From an uncultured Hungatella sp. (GTDB lineage Bacteria; Bacillota; Clostridia; Lachnospirales; Lachnospiraceae): DNA of 64,000 nucleotides. The stretch's first letter is position 1. Each line of letters starts with the position of its first letter. Of this stretch, positions 24,665 to 34,291 are shown piece by piece. The stretch spans positions 1-64,000 of the forward strand of contig CAJTUV010000011.1 in assembly GCA_910579515.1 (NCBI GenBank), given 5' to 3'. Below the pieces are notes generated by a model. That model was not told the DNA's origin, searched no databases, and was given only the letters and a program-made list of their open reading frames with translations. The translations under genes were made by a program, and so were the position numbers.

Positions 24665-24687
24665 TGTAGCTTCCTCCTTGTCTTAAA

Positions 24688-25788
24688 TTAATTTAATCGT
24701 ATCAACCCGTCCAGCTCCTGGCTGGTATCCAGACTTCCCTCTCCCGGTCCTGATATTCTGGCGTCCATGTCCAGATAAGCATAAGAATCCAGGGTTCCGG
24801 CTTTTTTCCTTCTGATTATATGAAGCCTGGAACGGACTGGCTTAAACTGGTCCAGCAAAAACAAAAGCTGAGACTTCTGAACTTCTGTAATCGATTCCAG
24901 CACCAGAATGGTCACATCATAGGGGCTGTTTCCATACAGCCTTTCAAATTGGGCCATCTGATCCTTCTCAATGTAATCTTCCATCACATTTCGTTCCAGC
25001 ACTAAAACCTTCTCCCCCAGAACAATCTCAGAGATCCGCTCCAGCGCCGCCCTGGTTCCCTTGATCCGGTTTAATCTGTAAGCTTCCTTCACCAAAGTCC
25101 GCAAAACCGCCTCTTCCAGAAAATCGTCTCCTACGTGGATTCCCAGCCATCCCCCATACACTGGCAAAAGCCCGGCAGGACAGGTATCTAGGTCCAAGAT
25201 CTCAGGCAGACGTTCAATGTCCTCCTGGAAATCATTGTAGATACTGGAAAATACAGACAGAAACCGATGGAAGAATCCCCCTCTCTCCCGATAGATTTCG
25301 GGAAAGGTATTCATAAAATTATCACCCTGTGAATCCACTTTCATGCCTGTGATTTTGCCTTCTCCCAGTCCGATCAGCTCCAGAACCAGGTACAGATACC
25401 TGCCCTTTAACCCATACAAAAGCACATCCTTTTGATTTACAAATCGAAGGCCGCCTGCCTGACGGAAAAATTCCTTCTTTACCGTGATTTCTTCTTCCCT
25501 GTCGCATAAAAAGCTGTCGATTCTGGCAGGCTGTCCTTTTCGGTAAAACGAATCCTCGTCAAAAGCCGCTACATACAGATAGCAAACCATGCTCTCCGAA
25601 AAAGAGCCCTCCAGTTTCAGTCTTCCCCAGGCAGAGTCTGAGATGCCGTTGTCTATGGCTCTTAAACACAAATAATGAACCGGCTCCTCTGAAATCACAG
25701 TCAAAACGCCCTTTTCGTCCAGTTCAAATCCGGAATAATATCCCCCTTCAATACGGTTTTTATTGATAGAATAAGAGCTTCCCGCCAT
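24688..25788 (-). CDS. Phage tail protein I-like baseplate component
   Basis: This 366-aa protein has a C-terminal domain (about 158-330) of the tail-protein family seen in contractile particles: MNTFPEIYRER, FLSVFSSIYNDFQEDIE, LDLDTCPAGLLPVYGGWLG and KEAYRLNRIKGTRAAL. The N-terminal 155 residues form a beta-rich domain of unknown fold. In P2-like tails and eCIS this family joins the baseplate wedge to peripheral structures. It directly follows the two gpJ-like genes, as in other CIS. No fibre gene follows; the operon goes on to the STAS gene. Confidence 0.85.
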   Translation of the reverse strand: MAGSSYSINKNRIEGGYYSGFELDEKGVLTVISEEPVHYLCLRAIDNGISDSAWGRLKLEGSFSESMVCYLYVAAFDEDSFYRKGQPARIDSFLCDREEEITVKKEFFRQAGGLRFVNQKDVLLYGLKGRYLYLVLELIGLGEGKITGMKVDSQGDNFMNTFPEIYRERGGFFHRFLSVFSSIYNDFQEDIERLPEILDLDTCPAGLLPVYGGWLGIHVGDDFLEEAVLRTLVKEAYRLNRIKGTRAALERISEIVLGEKVLVLERNVMEDYIEKDQMAQFERLYGNSPYDVTILVLESITEVQKSQLLFLLDQFKPVRSRLHIIRRKKAGTLDSYAYLDMDARISGPGEGSLDTSQELDGLIRLN

Positions 25789-25803
25789 TCCTTCTTCGCC
25801 CCC

Positions 25804-27897
25804 TTATGTATAGATTCCTGTCTCCAGCACAATATCGCCGCTGTAGCACAGACAGTTTTGCGCCGGATAGACGTCTGCCTCTACCAGTCTGGCCTGACTG
25901 GGGTTGCGCACAAGGAGAGACAGTTCATAGATAAACTCTACACAGTCCAAACTTTCGATCTCATGGAATACCTGATCAAACTTTAAAACCTCGCCGAAAT
26001 TCCGTTCTGAGTGAATGTAATCGATTGTTCTGCGGATCGCTTCCTCAATCATCTTTTTCCCATTCTCATACTGCCGCTTCACATAGATCGTTCCGTGCAC
26101 GTCTATCGGCGTGTACACAGGCGGCACAATCTGAATCTTCGTAGTCAGAAGCCGCTTATCCTCTAACTGTTTCTCAATGGCTTTCCGATACGCCGGGGGC
26201 AGCTCGGGAAACTCCTCATCCGTACCCGGCATTACCGCTATGCGGACCATATTCTGGTTCTGGCTCATCCACGCCTTGACCTTGTGGATGCAAAGCTCAG
26301 GCGTCTCCATAACCAGTTTCTCATAATCCGCCGCAGTCACTGCTGTGTAAGGCCGTTTTAAATCTTGCAGAAACCTTTTTTTCACTTCCTCTAACGTCTC
26401 CCGAAACGCTCCTCCAGTCCCTTCTGCCGGATTATAAAACCTTACAAGAGGCGAAAGTCCCAGACCCTGAAACCAATTCCCAGACCGGACATTCCCTTCG
26501 CTTCCCCTTGTTACGCTCAAGGTTCCCACATAAAGATCCGCGCCGATAAAACCGCCTGCATCCTGAATAACAATTTTCCCTTCGTTTTCATACAGATAAT
26601 AGGTCAGGTCTCCCTTCCCGTAGCGGCTGGGTCTGACAAAATCATAGATAGATTCTCCGTCCTCTCCGATTCGTCTGGCAAGGATGCAGAAAAACTCTGC
26701 CACAATATGCTTTGCCGGAAGCTCTATAGTCTGGCGGTCAACTCCTAAAACCGTTCCCAGATAATACTGGCGCATCATTTCCTCATTGTAAGCTACAATC
26801 TTAACAGCGTTTTTCACCTTCTCTGGCCCATATCCAAACTGCCTTTTGTCAAACTGCCACGTATGGGTTTTGTCCCCGTCTGTGGTTTCCCGATAAAACC
26901 GTCCTCTCTGCTTGGTTTCATAAGCCGGCATATACCGTCTGTAGGAAGAGCCCTTCTCCTCCTTGCAGAAAACCGTCACGTACCCGTCTTTTAGCAGATC
27001 GCTTGTGATCGTGACTGAGCTTACCTTGTTAAAGGTATAGCACGCCGCTTTGGTCTCCTTCTGCCATGCCTCAAAAAGAAATCCACTGATATTGGTCAGT
27101 TTAGGCCGCACGTCATACTCTGCTCTCTGTAAGGTGACCCGAATCGCATAACCGCTCCTTGGGCCTTCCTCGCACACAGCCGCCGGAGTCTGAGGAAGCC
27201 GTATCCGGACTTCTCCGCTGACTAAAAAACAGTTGGTGCAGTCTCTGACCGAAACGTCTGTAAAACCCTGGGCAGTATAGCACTCCCATTTTAAATCCGC
27301 AAATGTGTTATTGCCCTTATTTCCAAATGGATTTCGGTTATGCCGATCTGCCACTGTCATATAAAAAATAAGTTCCTCACCTGGCCCGGGCAGTCCGTCC
27401 ATGATGAGCCACAAGCTGTCTCCTGCTTTGGGAGACTCTCCGAAAATATAAGCAGGCGCCTCCACTTCCCGATCCAGAAGATAGCTGTAATCAAAACTCT
27501 TTCCTCCATAATGTCCATAAACGCCTGCAATATGATAGGGAACTGCTTCCAGACTGCGGTTTGTCTCAAAGCACAGATCACTCACCACAAACTTTTGATT
27601 TGCAGGAATCTTAAAAGGTTCCCTCACTCCCTGAGCTTTTAGAAGCACTCTGGCGCATCGCCCTTTTTCTGCCTCAAACCCAGCCAGCTTTAACAGCTTT
27701 TTCTGAATCGCGGGAGTAATCTCATTGATATAATTCTGCTGGAGGATCTCAAAGGCTGTCAGGTTTTCCAGAATGGTGACGCCTGGGTCCGAGGGATTAA
27801 AATTTGTCCATTCCTGTGAATACAAAGGAATCTGCAAAAGCGCTTGAGCCATCAGCTCTTCATACGTTTTATCTTCCAGGTTTCGACTATTCAGCAT
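25804..27897 (-). CDS. Baseplate assembly protein, gpJ/Afp12-like
   Basis: This 697-aa baseplate wedge protein opens with the family signature LEDKTYEELMAQALLQIPLYSQ...NPSDPGVTILEN. The C-terminal third has the gpJ-like core (LPPAYRKAIEKQLEDKRLLTTKIQIVPP and VHGTIYVKRQYE). It forms heterodimeric wedges with the other large baseplate protein. GGAGG precedes the ATG, and the gene overlaps the 1019-aa gene by 11 nt. Two consecutive large gpJ-type proteins are the normal Afp11/Afp12 arrangement. Confidence 0.88.
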   Translation of the reverse strand: MLNSRNLEDKTYEELMAQALLQIPLYSQEWTNFNPSDPGVTILENLTAFEILQQNYINEITPAIQKKLLKLAGFEAEKGRCARVLLKAQGVREPFKIPANQKFVVSDLCFETNRSLEAVPYHIAGVYGHYGGKSFDYSYLLDREVEAPAYIFGESPKAGDSLWLIMDGLPGPGEELIFYMTVADRHNRNPFGNKGNNTFADLKWECYTAQGFTDVSVRDCTNCFLVSGEVRIRLPQTPAAVCEEGPRSGYAIRVTLQRAEYDVRPKLTNISGFLFEAWQKETKAACYTFNKVSSVTITSDLLKDGYVTVFCKEEKGSSYRRYMPAYETKQRGRFYRETTDGDKTHTWQFDKRQFGYGPEKVKNAVKIVAYNEEMMRQYYLGTVLGVDRQTIELPAKHIVAEFFCILARRIGEDGESIYDFVRPSRYGKGDLTYYLYENEGKIVIQDAGGFIGADLYVGTLSVTRGSEGNVRSGNWFQGLGLSPLVRFYNPAEGTGGAFRETLEEVKKRFLQDLKRPYTAVTAADYEKLVMETPELCIHKVKAWMSQNQNMVRIAVMPGTDEEFPELPPAYRKAIEKQLEDKRLLTTKIQIVPPVYTPIDVHGTIYVKRQYENGKKMIEEAIRRTIDYIHSERNFGEVLKFDQVFHEIESLDCVEFIYELSLLVRNPSQARLVEADVYPAQNCLCYSGDIVLETGIYT

Positions 27898-30800
27898 GGC
27901 GCTTTTCCTCCGAAATCATGATATTTACCTTGTGTCTTCCGCTTTGGCAGATCACAAAAGGACTTTCTTCCATATCTTCCAAATCCATCTCATGAGTTCC
28001 CTGCTGGTCTGTATACTTTACAACCGCCACCATCTTCTTGATAACAGCCTTGCTTTTGAGTACATTCAGCCTCATCATCAACTGGGTCTTTTTGGGCATG
28101 GTTCCAATCTCCCACCCGTCTCCATATTGGGAACTAATCGGATTTAAATACCGTTCCAAAGATTCCTGCAGCAGATTCTGGATCTCAAAACTGTCGTCCA
28201 TCTGAAGAACCTCTGCCCAGATATCCACCGACACTTCCACAAAAATCGGTTCCACAATATGGAAATCACCTGGGGCAATGGTGAGCTCGCAGGACTCCAT
28301 CAAATGCTTTTTCAGCCTGCCGGACACACTGTGGAAGGAATAGGAGCCGGCCGCAAAATCCTTCAGCAAAATGACAAAAGTCACCCCGCTGTCCTTCTCT
28401 TCCCCGTCAATGGTTTTTCCCACTACGCACCGCACCTTGTCGATGGTGTCGGAAAAACTTTTGATCTCCTGTATGTAATCCTCCATAGACACCAGCCGTC
28501 TTCTGGACCTTAAAATGTTGGCGCCTCTCTCCAGGGCGCTGTCTAAATCTTCAATGCTGCTTCCGCCATAAGCCTTTACCGGATTGGTAATCTGGTCCAC
28601 AAACATAATATTTTCCAGAGAGTCGTTGATCAATCCTGGGGCCACATTCCCCTCGCTTCCATTGCACCGGCGGATCACAGCCTTAAAAGCCACATCATCC
28701 AAAACCCTTGGAATCTCCGAGTGAATCCCATCCCCGAAAATCAATCTGCTGTTCATCCGGTCCAGCATATAGGAACGTCTGGAAGGCGGGTCGTCTAACT
28801 GATCTGCTTCCTGCCACCTGACATAAAACGAAGAAATCTCCCCTAAAATGTCATACTCTGCCCTGACTTCATCTGGATGCTCCCTCATCATCTGAACCAT
28901 CTGCTGTCTGGAATATTTTCCCTTTTCATTGACCCACAAATCAAGATCCAGAATATAAGGCACGCCCAGATTCACAGACATATCTGGCAGCGGTTCCTCT
29001 AAATAAAAATCTTCCTCTGCCCTGGTTTCTATATTCTCCACCTGGACCGCATTAGGGCAGATGTCCTTGATCACCGGAAGAGCCCCATCTTTCTGCGTTT
29101 TGTGAGCATCCACAGGACTGATTCGAATCCAATAAGCCTTTTTCCCTTCCAGAGTCACAGGATGCATATCCGCCTGAGGCATAAACATCACTGTACCAGA
29201 GCGGGACATATCCACTGTGTAGTCCAGAACCTTCATCTGCTTAAACCCTTTGGAAGTACTGTATTCAAACCTGCATTTTGTCCCTTCAAACCGCAGTCCT
29301 TCTTCCATCTGAAACAAGAGGCTCACCGGACCAGCTTCCATTTTCCTGGAAAATCCCAGATATAAGGCGTCTCTTGCATGATTCCCCCTTGAAAACGCAG
29401 CAAACGGCCGCCCCTCTTTTACTGCCTTGGTCAAATCCACTTTTTGAGTCCCTACGATAGAGATCAGCCGCTCTGCCTCCATATAGTGACTTTCATAGGA
29501 AAATGAAATCTTCAGATTCCCAATATGAGGATAATGGTGAATGCAAGGCCGCATGTAACAGTTATCCGCCTTTAAAACCTGGAGCCTCAAACACCGTCCC
29601 TGATATGCCCCGATCCCTGTCTCCTGCCAGTCGTCCGGACATACAAAAGACAGCTCATACCTGCCCTCATTTCTGTGGGCAAACAAGCTTCTGGTTTCCT
29701 GATAAGCGTTCAGCTTCTTCCATCCAATTCCATTAAAATATTCAAAGGAAACCTCTTCCACCATGGAATCCGCCGCCGTATCCACCCAGATCGCTTTTGG
29801 TTTTCTCTTTATAATCTTTAGCTGATTGTCCTCTCCCTGAGTCACATTCAGGATCCTGTGCTCTCTGTAGGACACATCAAATTCCAGACAAATCACCGCT
29901 CCTGCCTTGCTGAAATACTCGTCATGTCCCAGAAAACATTCCTGGTACAATGATAAGGTATCTCCAAAGGGGTCAAAAGACTGAGGATCAAAGTCTGTCA
30001 CACCGCTGCCTGCAAACTCTGCAGATGCCTTCTCTCCTGAGGAAGAAACTGCAATTCTGGAAAGGGAATCATTTTCCATCACAGGTTCCTCGGCCATAAG
30101 AGCCAGCAGACTGTACTCCTGTCCTTCCAGTTTCGTCCTGACGTTCTTTTTCTCCTTCTTTAAAACCACAGTCTCCCTGTCAGAAAGGACCTTCGTCTCC
30201 TCAACCGGAATCAGGCCTTCCTCTGCCAGATAGTAAAACCGATACTGCCCGTCTCTTATTTTCTCTACCAGCTTTTCATTGCCCTGAAGCTTCACATAAA
30301 TATTGTTATGCTCCACATCCAGAACCACAGAATGATACAGGATAAGCCCATTCTTTTCAATTCCCTTTTCCTGACTTCCAAAGAGCCGAAACGGCCGCAG
30401 AGGAGCATCCTCCATAACCGGTTCCTCCGCAAAATCATCTTCTACGATTTTTGCAGGCTCAAACCGTCCCTTTAAGGGAATAATCTTTCCCTGAGCTCCC
30501 TTGGTCATAAATACGGCTTCCAAAACAGAGTTGGTCACATACAGATTGTGAGAGGTCTCAAAAATGATCTGCTCCCCGTCTTTTCCTGAGTCTGCCAAAA
30601 GCTTTGTGCCTTTATAGACGAACACGCCTTCTATCGTGTCGCGAACCAGGTTCATAAGAACCGTAGCTGCCGCCGGTTTCGGCGGAAGCAGGGAGATCCC
30701 TAACATATTCACAAATTCCGTGTGATACTTCTCCAACACCTGATTATATCTCTGAAGATTTCCGGCCATCTGGTCTGCAAAAATTTTAGCAATCACCGAA

Positions 30801-30946
30801 CCGATATCTGGATTCTCCCTGTCAAAATGCCACTCAGGAACATAAGAAGAAGCCAATTCCTCTATTCTGTTTTCCAGATCCTCTCTGGACCGTTTATCAA
30901 TTTTCCACTCATTCCAATTCTTCTGAATCATATTGTTCTGGCTCAT
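27887..30946 (-). CDS. Large baseplate assembly protein, gpJ/Afp11-like
   Basis: This 1019-aa protein is the larger wedge component. Its N terminus has the pattern EWHFDRENPDIGSVIAKIFADQM, comparable to the NPSDPGVTILE opening of its neighbour. The C-terminal half has the gpJ-like region: SRLIFGDGIHSEIP, CNGSEGNVAPGLIN, GGSSIEDLDSALERGANILRS, and YIQEIKSFSDTIDKVRCVVG. The start at 30946 is preferred because GAGGAAG lies 8 nt upstream; the frame extends to 30970. It overlaps the end of the gp25 gene by 38 nt. Confidence 0.88.
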   Translation of the reverse strand: MSQNNMIQKNWNEWKIDKRSREDLENRIEELASSYVPEWHFDRENPDIGSVIAKIFADQMAGNLQRYNQVLEKYHTEFVNMLGISLLPPKPAAATVLMNLVRDTIEGVFVYKGTKLLADSGKDGEQIIFETSHNLYVTNSVLEAVFMTKGAQGKIIPLKGRFEPAKIVEDDFAEEPVMEDAPLRPFRLFGSQEKGIEKNGLILYHSVVLDVEHNNIYVKLQGNEKLVEKIRDGQYRFYYLAEEGLIPVEETKVLSDRETVVLKKEKKNVRTKLEGQEYSLLALMAEEPVMENDSLSRIAVSSSGEKASAEFAGSGVTDFDPQSFDPFGDTLSLYQECFLGHDEYFSKAGAVICLEFDVSYREHRILNVTQGEDNQLKIIKRKPKAIWVDTAADSMVEEVSFEYFNGIGWKKLNAYQETRSLFAHRNEGRYELSFVCPDDWQETGIGAYQGRCLRLQVLKADNCYMRPCIHHYPHIGNLKISFSYESHYMEAERLISIVGTQKVDLTKAVKEGRPFAAFSRGNHARDALYLGFSRKMEAGPVSLLFQMEEGLRFEGTKCRFEYSTSKGFKQMKVLDYTVDMSRSGTVMFMPQADMHPVTLEGKKAYWIRISPVDAHKTQKDGALPVIKDICPNAVQVENIETRAEEDFYLEEPLPDMSVNLGVPYILDLDLWVNEKGKYSRQQMVQMMREHPDEVRAEYDILGEISSFYVRWQEADQLDDPPSRRSYMLDRMNSRLIFGDGIHSEIPRVLDDVAFKAVIRRCNGSEGNVAPGLINDSLENIMFVDQITNPVKAYGGSSIEDLDSALERGANILRSRRRLVSMEDYIQEIKSFSDTIDKVRCVVGKTIDGEEKDSGVTFVILLKDFAAGSYSFHSVSGRLKKHLMESCELTIAPGDFHIVEPIFVEVSVDIWAEVLQMDDSFEIQNLLQESLERYLNPISSQYGDGWEIGTMPKKTQLMMRLNVLKSKAVIKKMVAVVKYTDQQGTHEMDLEDMEESPFVICQSGRHKVNIMISEEKRHAE

Positions 30947-31355
30947 AAGCTTCTTCCTCGGCTGATGCATTTAAATAAAAGGGGAATACCAAATTGTCTC
31001 TTATCTGACTGCTTCGGATGGTATAATCAATGTTTACCAAAAGACATCCCTCCTTTACCTGAGAGTCTGTGGTAATCACCACCTCCCCAATCCTGGGTTC
31101 CTGTTTTAAAATCTGTTCCGTAAGACTGCGGATCATCATATTGACAGTAGTCATGTTGATATCCATAAACGTATAGGACATCAGATTGCTTCCAAATTCC
31201 GGCCTGAGAAACCGTTCTGTTTTCTGAGTCATTAAAATAAGGTACACGGACTCCTTCACGCTTTCCTCTTCTGATGAAACCACAAACCGTCCTGTAGCCG
31301 TGTTCACCTGGGGCGGAAACTTCATCCCGCTGCCTAAAAAACCACGCCCCGCCAT
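30909..31355 (-). CDS. gp25-like baseplate protein (Afp9-like)
   Basis: This 148-aa protein matches the gp25/W family: an N-terminal leader (GSGMKFPPQVNTATGRF), the core KESVYLILMTQKTERFLRPEFGSNL and DINMTTVNMMIRSLTEQILKQEPRIGEVVI. The EPRI motif is the family hallmark. gp25 proteins connect the sheath to the baseplate wedge and start sheath polymerisation. The acidic 20-residue C-terminal tail is an addition. The gene lies between the spike and wedge genes in the usual order. Confidence 0.92.
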   Translation of the reverse strand: MAGRGFLGSGMKFPPQVNTATGRFVVSSEEESVKESVYLILMTQKTERFLRPEFGSNLMSYTFMDINMTTVNMMIRSLTEQILKQEPRIGEVVITTDSQVKEGCLLVNIDYTIRSSQIRDNLVFPFYLNASAEEEAYEPEQYDSEELE

Positions 31356-31373
31356 ACACCTACCTACCTTTCT

Positions 31374-32186
31374 CTATCCGATCCTGACAGGCGTTCCGGA
31401 AACCGAAGCCGCCGCGCTGCTCTTTAACTTTAACAGTCCATTGGCCTCTGCGGAAAAACTCCCTGCCTTCATCGACATCCCTCCGTCAGACTGTAAGTTC
31501 ATGTTCCCGCTTGTCTTCACATCCAATTTGGAAGCATTCAACTGAACCGTTCCATTGCTTCCATTCATAATCAGTTCAATGTTGTCCCCTACTTTAACTG
31601 TCAGTTTTTTCTCCGCAGTAATCTCCATGACTCCTGACTCTGTGTTCATCTCAATATGATTTTTCCCGTCTTTGTCAGAAATCAGAATCACATGCTTCTC
31701 ATTGTCAAGTTCGATCCGGTGCGTCTCTTTGGCAGTAACCACCTTGATTTTGTCCTTGTCGCCCTCGCCTTCCTTGTTGTCTTCAAAATAAATGGTGTTT
31801 CCATTTTTGGTGACAATCTTTTTAAACTGATTCTCCTCGTCCGCAGACTTTTTTAGAATCTGATCTCTGTCCTTTGGAATACAGCCAATCACATAAGGCT
31901 TTTCGATATTCCCCTGTTCAAACACCAAAAGAACCTGATCTCCTACTTCTGGAAGGAAGTAGTGTCCCCATTTGGAACCGCTGGAAGGCATGGCGACTCT
32001 GGCCCACTTTAATTCATTGGCGTCTTTATCCCTGGTAGGCACTGTGACGCAGACTCTGCCAGGCATATCCTTATCGTAATTCTTTGCCACCTGGCCTACC
32101 ACCACTCCAAAAATCCGGTTATCTCCTGTGTCGGTCTTCATCACCTGTTTTTCTGTAATATCGTCAATGACGTCAAATAATCCCAT
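31374..32186 (-). CDS. Baseplate spike, VgrG/gp5-like (Afp8 C-terminal part)
   Basis: This 270-aa protein begins with the gpV/gp5 OB-fold domain (about 20-110: VVVGQVAKNYDKDMPGRVCVTVPT, WGHYFLPEVGDQVLLVFEQGN, PYVIGCI). A repetitive beta-rich stalk follows (GNTIYFEDN, HRIELDNEKHVILISD, NHIEMNTESGVMEI and so on), as in trimeric spike needles. It would sit under the inner tube and carry the PAAR-like tip (42253-42642). Hub and spike are separate genes here, whereas Afp8 and VgrG fuse them. Confidence 0.9.
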   Translation of the reverse strand: MGLFDVIDDITEKQVMKTDTGDNRIFGVVVGQVAKNYDKDMPGRVCVTVPTRDKDANELKWARVAMPSSGSKWGHYFLPEVGDQVLLVFEQGNIEKPYVIGCIPKDRDQILKKSADEENQFKKIVTKNGNTIYFEDNKEGEGDKDKIKVVTAKETHRIELDNEKHVILISDKDGKNHIEMNTESGVMEITAEKKLTVKVGDNIELIMNGSNGTVQLNASKLDVKTSGNMNLQSDGGMSMKAGSFSAEANGLLKLKSSAAASVSGTPVRIG

Positions 32187-32187
32187 G

Positions 32188-33354
32188 CTATACTCCTGTC
32201 TCCATGCTGGCCGCTTTTCCCACGATCTTCGTCACATATCCTTTCTCGCTGTCCATCTTATGCCGGACCGTGACCAGATAGAAGGTATTTGACACCGCCA
32301 TTCCAAGTCCCTTGATCTTCAAAAACCGCCCCGGCGTCAGCTCTGGCAGACCGATAAATTCTGCTTCCAGGGTTCCCAGCCTGTAAGAAATGTCTTCCAT
32401 CAAATATTCTGCCCTGTAGCCAGCCTCCTTCTGGGAAGATATGGTCGGATCAATGTATACTTTCTGGGCTTTTGTCACTAAAGGCTTGGCCTTATTTCCC
32501 ATAGACACCTTATTCTGCAGCTTCTTTGATGAAGAAATCATTTTGGATTTGCCTACATCCATCCCCCGCACTTCTACCTTTCCCACAATCCCCGTCAGAT
32601 CGTAGCCCACATCAAAACTCCGCAGTCCCTCTCCGGGCCCTGCCTCCAGAAGAATCTCTTTGTTGCTTTTAGCCTTTCTGAAATACACGGTTCCCCCAAT
32701 GGAAAAAAACTCAAAATTAAATTTTTTCGCCGCTTTCACCACAAATTCATAATCGCTTTCACAGACCATCTCAATCGACTTGTCTGTGGCCTTGTTTCCC
32801 TGAGAGCTTCCGCCCGGCTCCATGTCTGGCGTATCCGTTATGTCCAGTTTGGTGACGACTCCAATAGACTTTAACTTTTCATAGGCAGACGAGGTCTGCT
32901 CTAAAATTTCCTGGACTCCCTTAGAAAAGCTGGCAGATTCCAACTGTCTGGAATACGTTCCGGCCATCATAATTCCCTTAATATCCATAGCCGTCACCTC
33001 CACTCCAGGCATCTCCCCTTCCTGAAAGGAAAAATTAACTCTGGAAATAAATCCCCGAAAAATTTCCCGTAAATGGATTCCATATCCCAGATTAATGATC
33101 ACGCTGGAACCCATGAAAATATATTTTTTCAAATCTGAAAACCGAAACTCGCTGAGAGTCCTGTCATAGCAGCCATAGATCCAGAAAGTAGCCATAGCCG
33201 CCTCAAATCCGCTGGTCATCTCCACTTCAATGTCTGAAATTTGAAACCCATGTGGATTATCCACAACGTCGTTTCCATTGACTACAATCTGAGCCAGAGG
33301 GTGAGAAAAATTCTCATATTTTTCTTTTAATTTTTCATATTCAAACGATGCCAC
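32188..33354 (-). CDS. Baseplate hub protein, gpD/gp27-like
   Basis: This roughly 388-aa hub protein is of the late-control-D family: IVVNGNDVV, FQISDIEVEMTSGFEAAMATFWIYG, GSSVIINLGYG...REIFRGFISRVNFSF, and a C-terminal LTPGRFLKIKGLG. It forms the trimeric platform between the inner tube and the spike. GGGGAC precedes the GTG at 33354; an alternative GTG at 33390 would add 12 residues but has no visible ribosome binding site. The spike gene follows after 1 nt. Confidence 0.88.
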   Translation of the reverse strand: MASFEYEKLKEKYENFSHPLAQIVVNGNDVVDNPHGFQISDIEVEMTSGFEAAMATFWIYGCYDRTLSEFRFSDLKKYIFMGSSVIINLGYGIHLREIFRGFISRVNFSFQEGEMPGVEVTAMDIKGIMMAGTYSRQLESASFSKGVQEILEQTSSAYEKLKSIGVVTKLDITDTPDMEPGGSSQGNKATDKSIEMVCESDYEFVVKAAKKFNFEFFSIGGTVYFRKAKSNKEILLEAGPGEGLRSFDVGYDLTGIVGKVEVRGMDVGKSKMISSSKKLQNKVSMGNKAKPLVTKAQKVYIDPTISSQKEAGYRAEYLMEDISYRLGTLEAEFIGLPELTPGRFLKIKGLGMAVSNTFYLVTVRHKMDSEKGYVTKIVGKAASMETGV

Positions 33355-33397
33355 AGCCTCTGTCCCCTTTCCGCCTAGTATGACCCACACTAGATGA

Positions 33398-34276
33398 TCA
33401 AAGATTAAAATTCAACAGATTTCCAGCCTTTTCAGCCGCTTTCACATAACTTTGATTTCCCGCTTCAAAAAGTTCCTGATAATATGCCTGCCACATTCCC
33501 ATACTGCTTGGAGAAACGGCCTCGTCTGCGCAGACCAGAGAAAGATTTACGAAAGCCCTTACAGGCAGGCCCTGTACATTAAACATGGTATACTGAGCGG
33601 ACACTCTGTTTAAAATTCCTGTGTAGGTCATAGTTCCCCAGTGAAATGTAATTCTTCTGGTATATTTGGAACGAAGCGCCGCAATAAATCCCTCTACCTC
33701 TGTCTGAACGGAATAATCCTTTTTGCCTTTCGCTGTAAGCGCCGCCTTCGCAGCTCCAGTAGCCATGGCAGTCGTTGACGTATTGGCCTTGTCTGCCATA
33801 AACGCATCCTGGGGATCTACCTTGTCAAAAATAAGCCTTACATTCAAAGTAATTCTCACATCCGCCTTGTCAAATGTGATACTGTTTCCCTTTTCTGAAA
33901 AATCGGTCTTGCTGGCCAGGCCGCCGCCGTATCCAGACAAAGACAGCTCATTGGGATTAAATTGTACATAAAACAGCTTCCGTGTGGCCCCCTCAATACC
34001 GGACAGCAAAGAGGCAGGGCCCTCCAACACATTTAATTTGCTCCCTTTGGCTATATCATTTACTGTGTCCGTCAGAGCGGAAATGCCCGCCAGGGTATTG
34101 GAAGCCTTTAAAGAAGGCAGGGAAACAGCCGATGACAGCTTTCCGGTCAGACCTCCGCCCTGTACTTCCACAGGCGGTTCCACAATCACCTTGCGCCCTC
34201 TCATGTCAATAATCTCTATGACCGCCTTCTCTATATTTCCGGTCCGTGAAACAGCGTCCATGCCTAGCTTTGACAT
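33398..34276 (-). CDS. CIS tube/initiator protein (Afp7-like), copy 1
   Basis: This 292-aa protein belongs to the family linking tube and baseplate hub in eCIS particles. It has the characteristic YVQFNPNELSLSGYG, VRITLNVRLIFDKVDPQDAF, FHWGTMTYTGILNRVSAQYTMFNVQGLPVRAFVNLSL. Many relatives carry a C-terminal LysM domain; none is visible here. It is paralogous to the next protein (34292-35116), with aligned motifs throughout. The two could form alternating or stacked adaptor rings. Confidence 0.86.
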   Translation of the reverse strand: MSKLGMDAVSRTGNIEKAVIEIIDMRGRKVIVEPPVEVQGGGLTGKLSSAVSLPSLKASNTLAGISALTDTVNDIAKGSKLNVLEGPASLLSGIEGATRKLFYVQFNPNELSLSGYGGGLASKTDFSEKGNSITFDKADVRITLNVRLIFDKVDPQDAFMADKANTSTTAMATGAAKAALTAKGKKDYSVQTEVEGFIAALRSKYTRRITFHWGTMTYTGILNRVSAQYTMFNVQGLPVRAFVNLSLVCADEAVSPSSMGMWQAYYQELFEAGNQSYVKAAEKAGNLLNFNL

Positions 34277-34291
34277 CGTTTCTCCTCTCGT

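Noticed and set aside
31027..31359. 110-aa frame inside the gp25 gene
   Set aside because: It is a shadow of the clear gp25-like frame on the same strand.
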